Part shown: positions 49,797 to 49,883 of the stretch, piece by piece | Layout of the letters: each line of letters starts with the position of its first letter | Position numbering within the stretch: the first letter of the stretch is position 1 | Assembly: GCA_904384225.1 (NCBI GenBank) | Contig: CAJFJV010000011.1 | Span: 1-49,883, forward strand | Direction of reading: 5' to 3' | Source: an uncultured Oscillospiraceae bacterium | GTDB taxonomy: Bacteria > Bacillota > Clostridia > Oscillospirales > Ruminococcaceae | Length of the DNA stretch: 49,883 nucleotides | Program-made: the position numbers and the translations under genes | The notes under the pieces: generated by a model | Seen by the model: the letters and a program-made list of their open reading frames with translations, nothing else | The model's database searches: none | What the model was told of the DNA's origin: nothing

Positions 49797-49883
49797 CAAT
49801 GATGTGTTACAGATTAAGGAAAGCGAATAAGACCTGCTTAGGAGAGCGCCAAGAGAGAGGACGCATGGGGAAATTGTTGTAAG
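49797..49883. other. Right edge, no supported gene
   Basis: The last 87 bases hold no recognisable element. An ATG at 49864 after GAGAGAGG opens a frame that stops after five codons. Confidence 0.6.

Overview
The window is a gene-dense stretch of chromosome from an anaerobic member of the Bacillota, most likely class Clostridia. The sequence signs are strong AGGAGG-type ribosome binding sites, TTGACA/TATAAT promoters with 17-base spacers, tight terminators, a Gram-positive division and cell-wall (dcw) cluster with an FtsI/SpoVD-type PBP carrying PASTA domains, oxygen-sensitive enzymes (glycyl radical activase, several 4Fe-4S proteins, biotin-dependent carboxyl transfer) and a surface protein with a sortase-like tail. 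Base composition looks moderate in G+C. A murE with the DNPR motif suggests meso-DAP peptidoglycan. A GH85 glycan-releasing enzyme fits a host-associated (gut) lifestyle. The genus is not determined. No tRNA, rRNA, CRISPR array, insertion sequence or phage gene was seen.

Layout. 1-4172: the tail of a glycyl radical enzyme and its activase, a UlaG-like metallo-hydrolase, an Fe-S aldo/keto reductase, an ECF S component and a DUF1893 protein. 4237-7265: a cytoplasmic sialidase-fold protein with a PfkB sugar kinase. 7327-10890: a stand-alone, atypical MurE-like ligase, an RluB-type pseudouridine synthase, a small acetyltransferase-like protein and a membrane protein with a Gln/Pro/Tyr tail. 10934-14430: a three-gene biotin-dependent carboxyl-transfer cluster (12S-like, biotin carrier, 5S-like) without a membrane decarboxylase subunit. 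14621-15845: two orphan lipoproteins. 15973-20732: a 1511-residue cell-surface GH85 endo-beta-N-acetylglucosaminidase.

20898-35318 is the dcw cluster: mraZ, rsmH, ftsL, PBP, murE, murF, mraY, ftsW, murG, murA, ftsQ, then ftsZ from its own promoter. murD, murC, murB and ftsA are absent from it. Next come a CorA-type transporter, a SLOG protein and, on the minus strand, an HD protein.

38016-41052 is a copper-resistance operon. CsoR is followed by a CopA ATPase that is fused in frame to a CopZ-like chaperone, which has its own internal ribosome binding site. 41232-47040 is the most unusual unit. A DUF134 regulator precedes an 860-residue fusion of CoA-disulfide reductase, rhodanese, siroheme sulfite/nitrite reductase-like and ferredoxin domains, and this overlaps a complete FecBCD-type ABC importer. 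The end holds an SGNH esterase, a MATE exporter and a zinc-ribbon membrane protein broken by a frameshift in a T6 run. The fused reductase operon and the CopA-CopZ fusion are the best candidates for undescribed biology.
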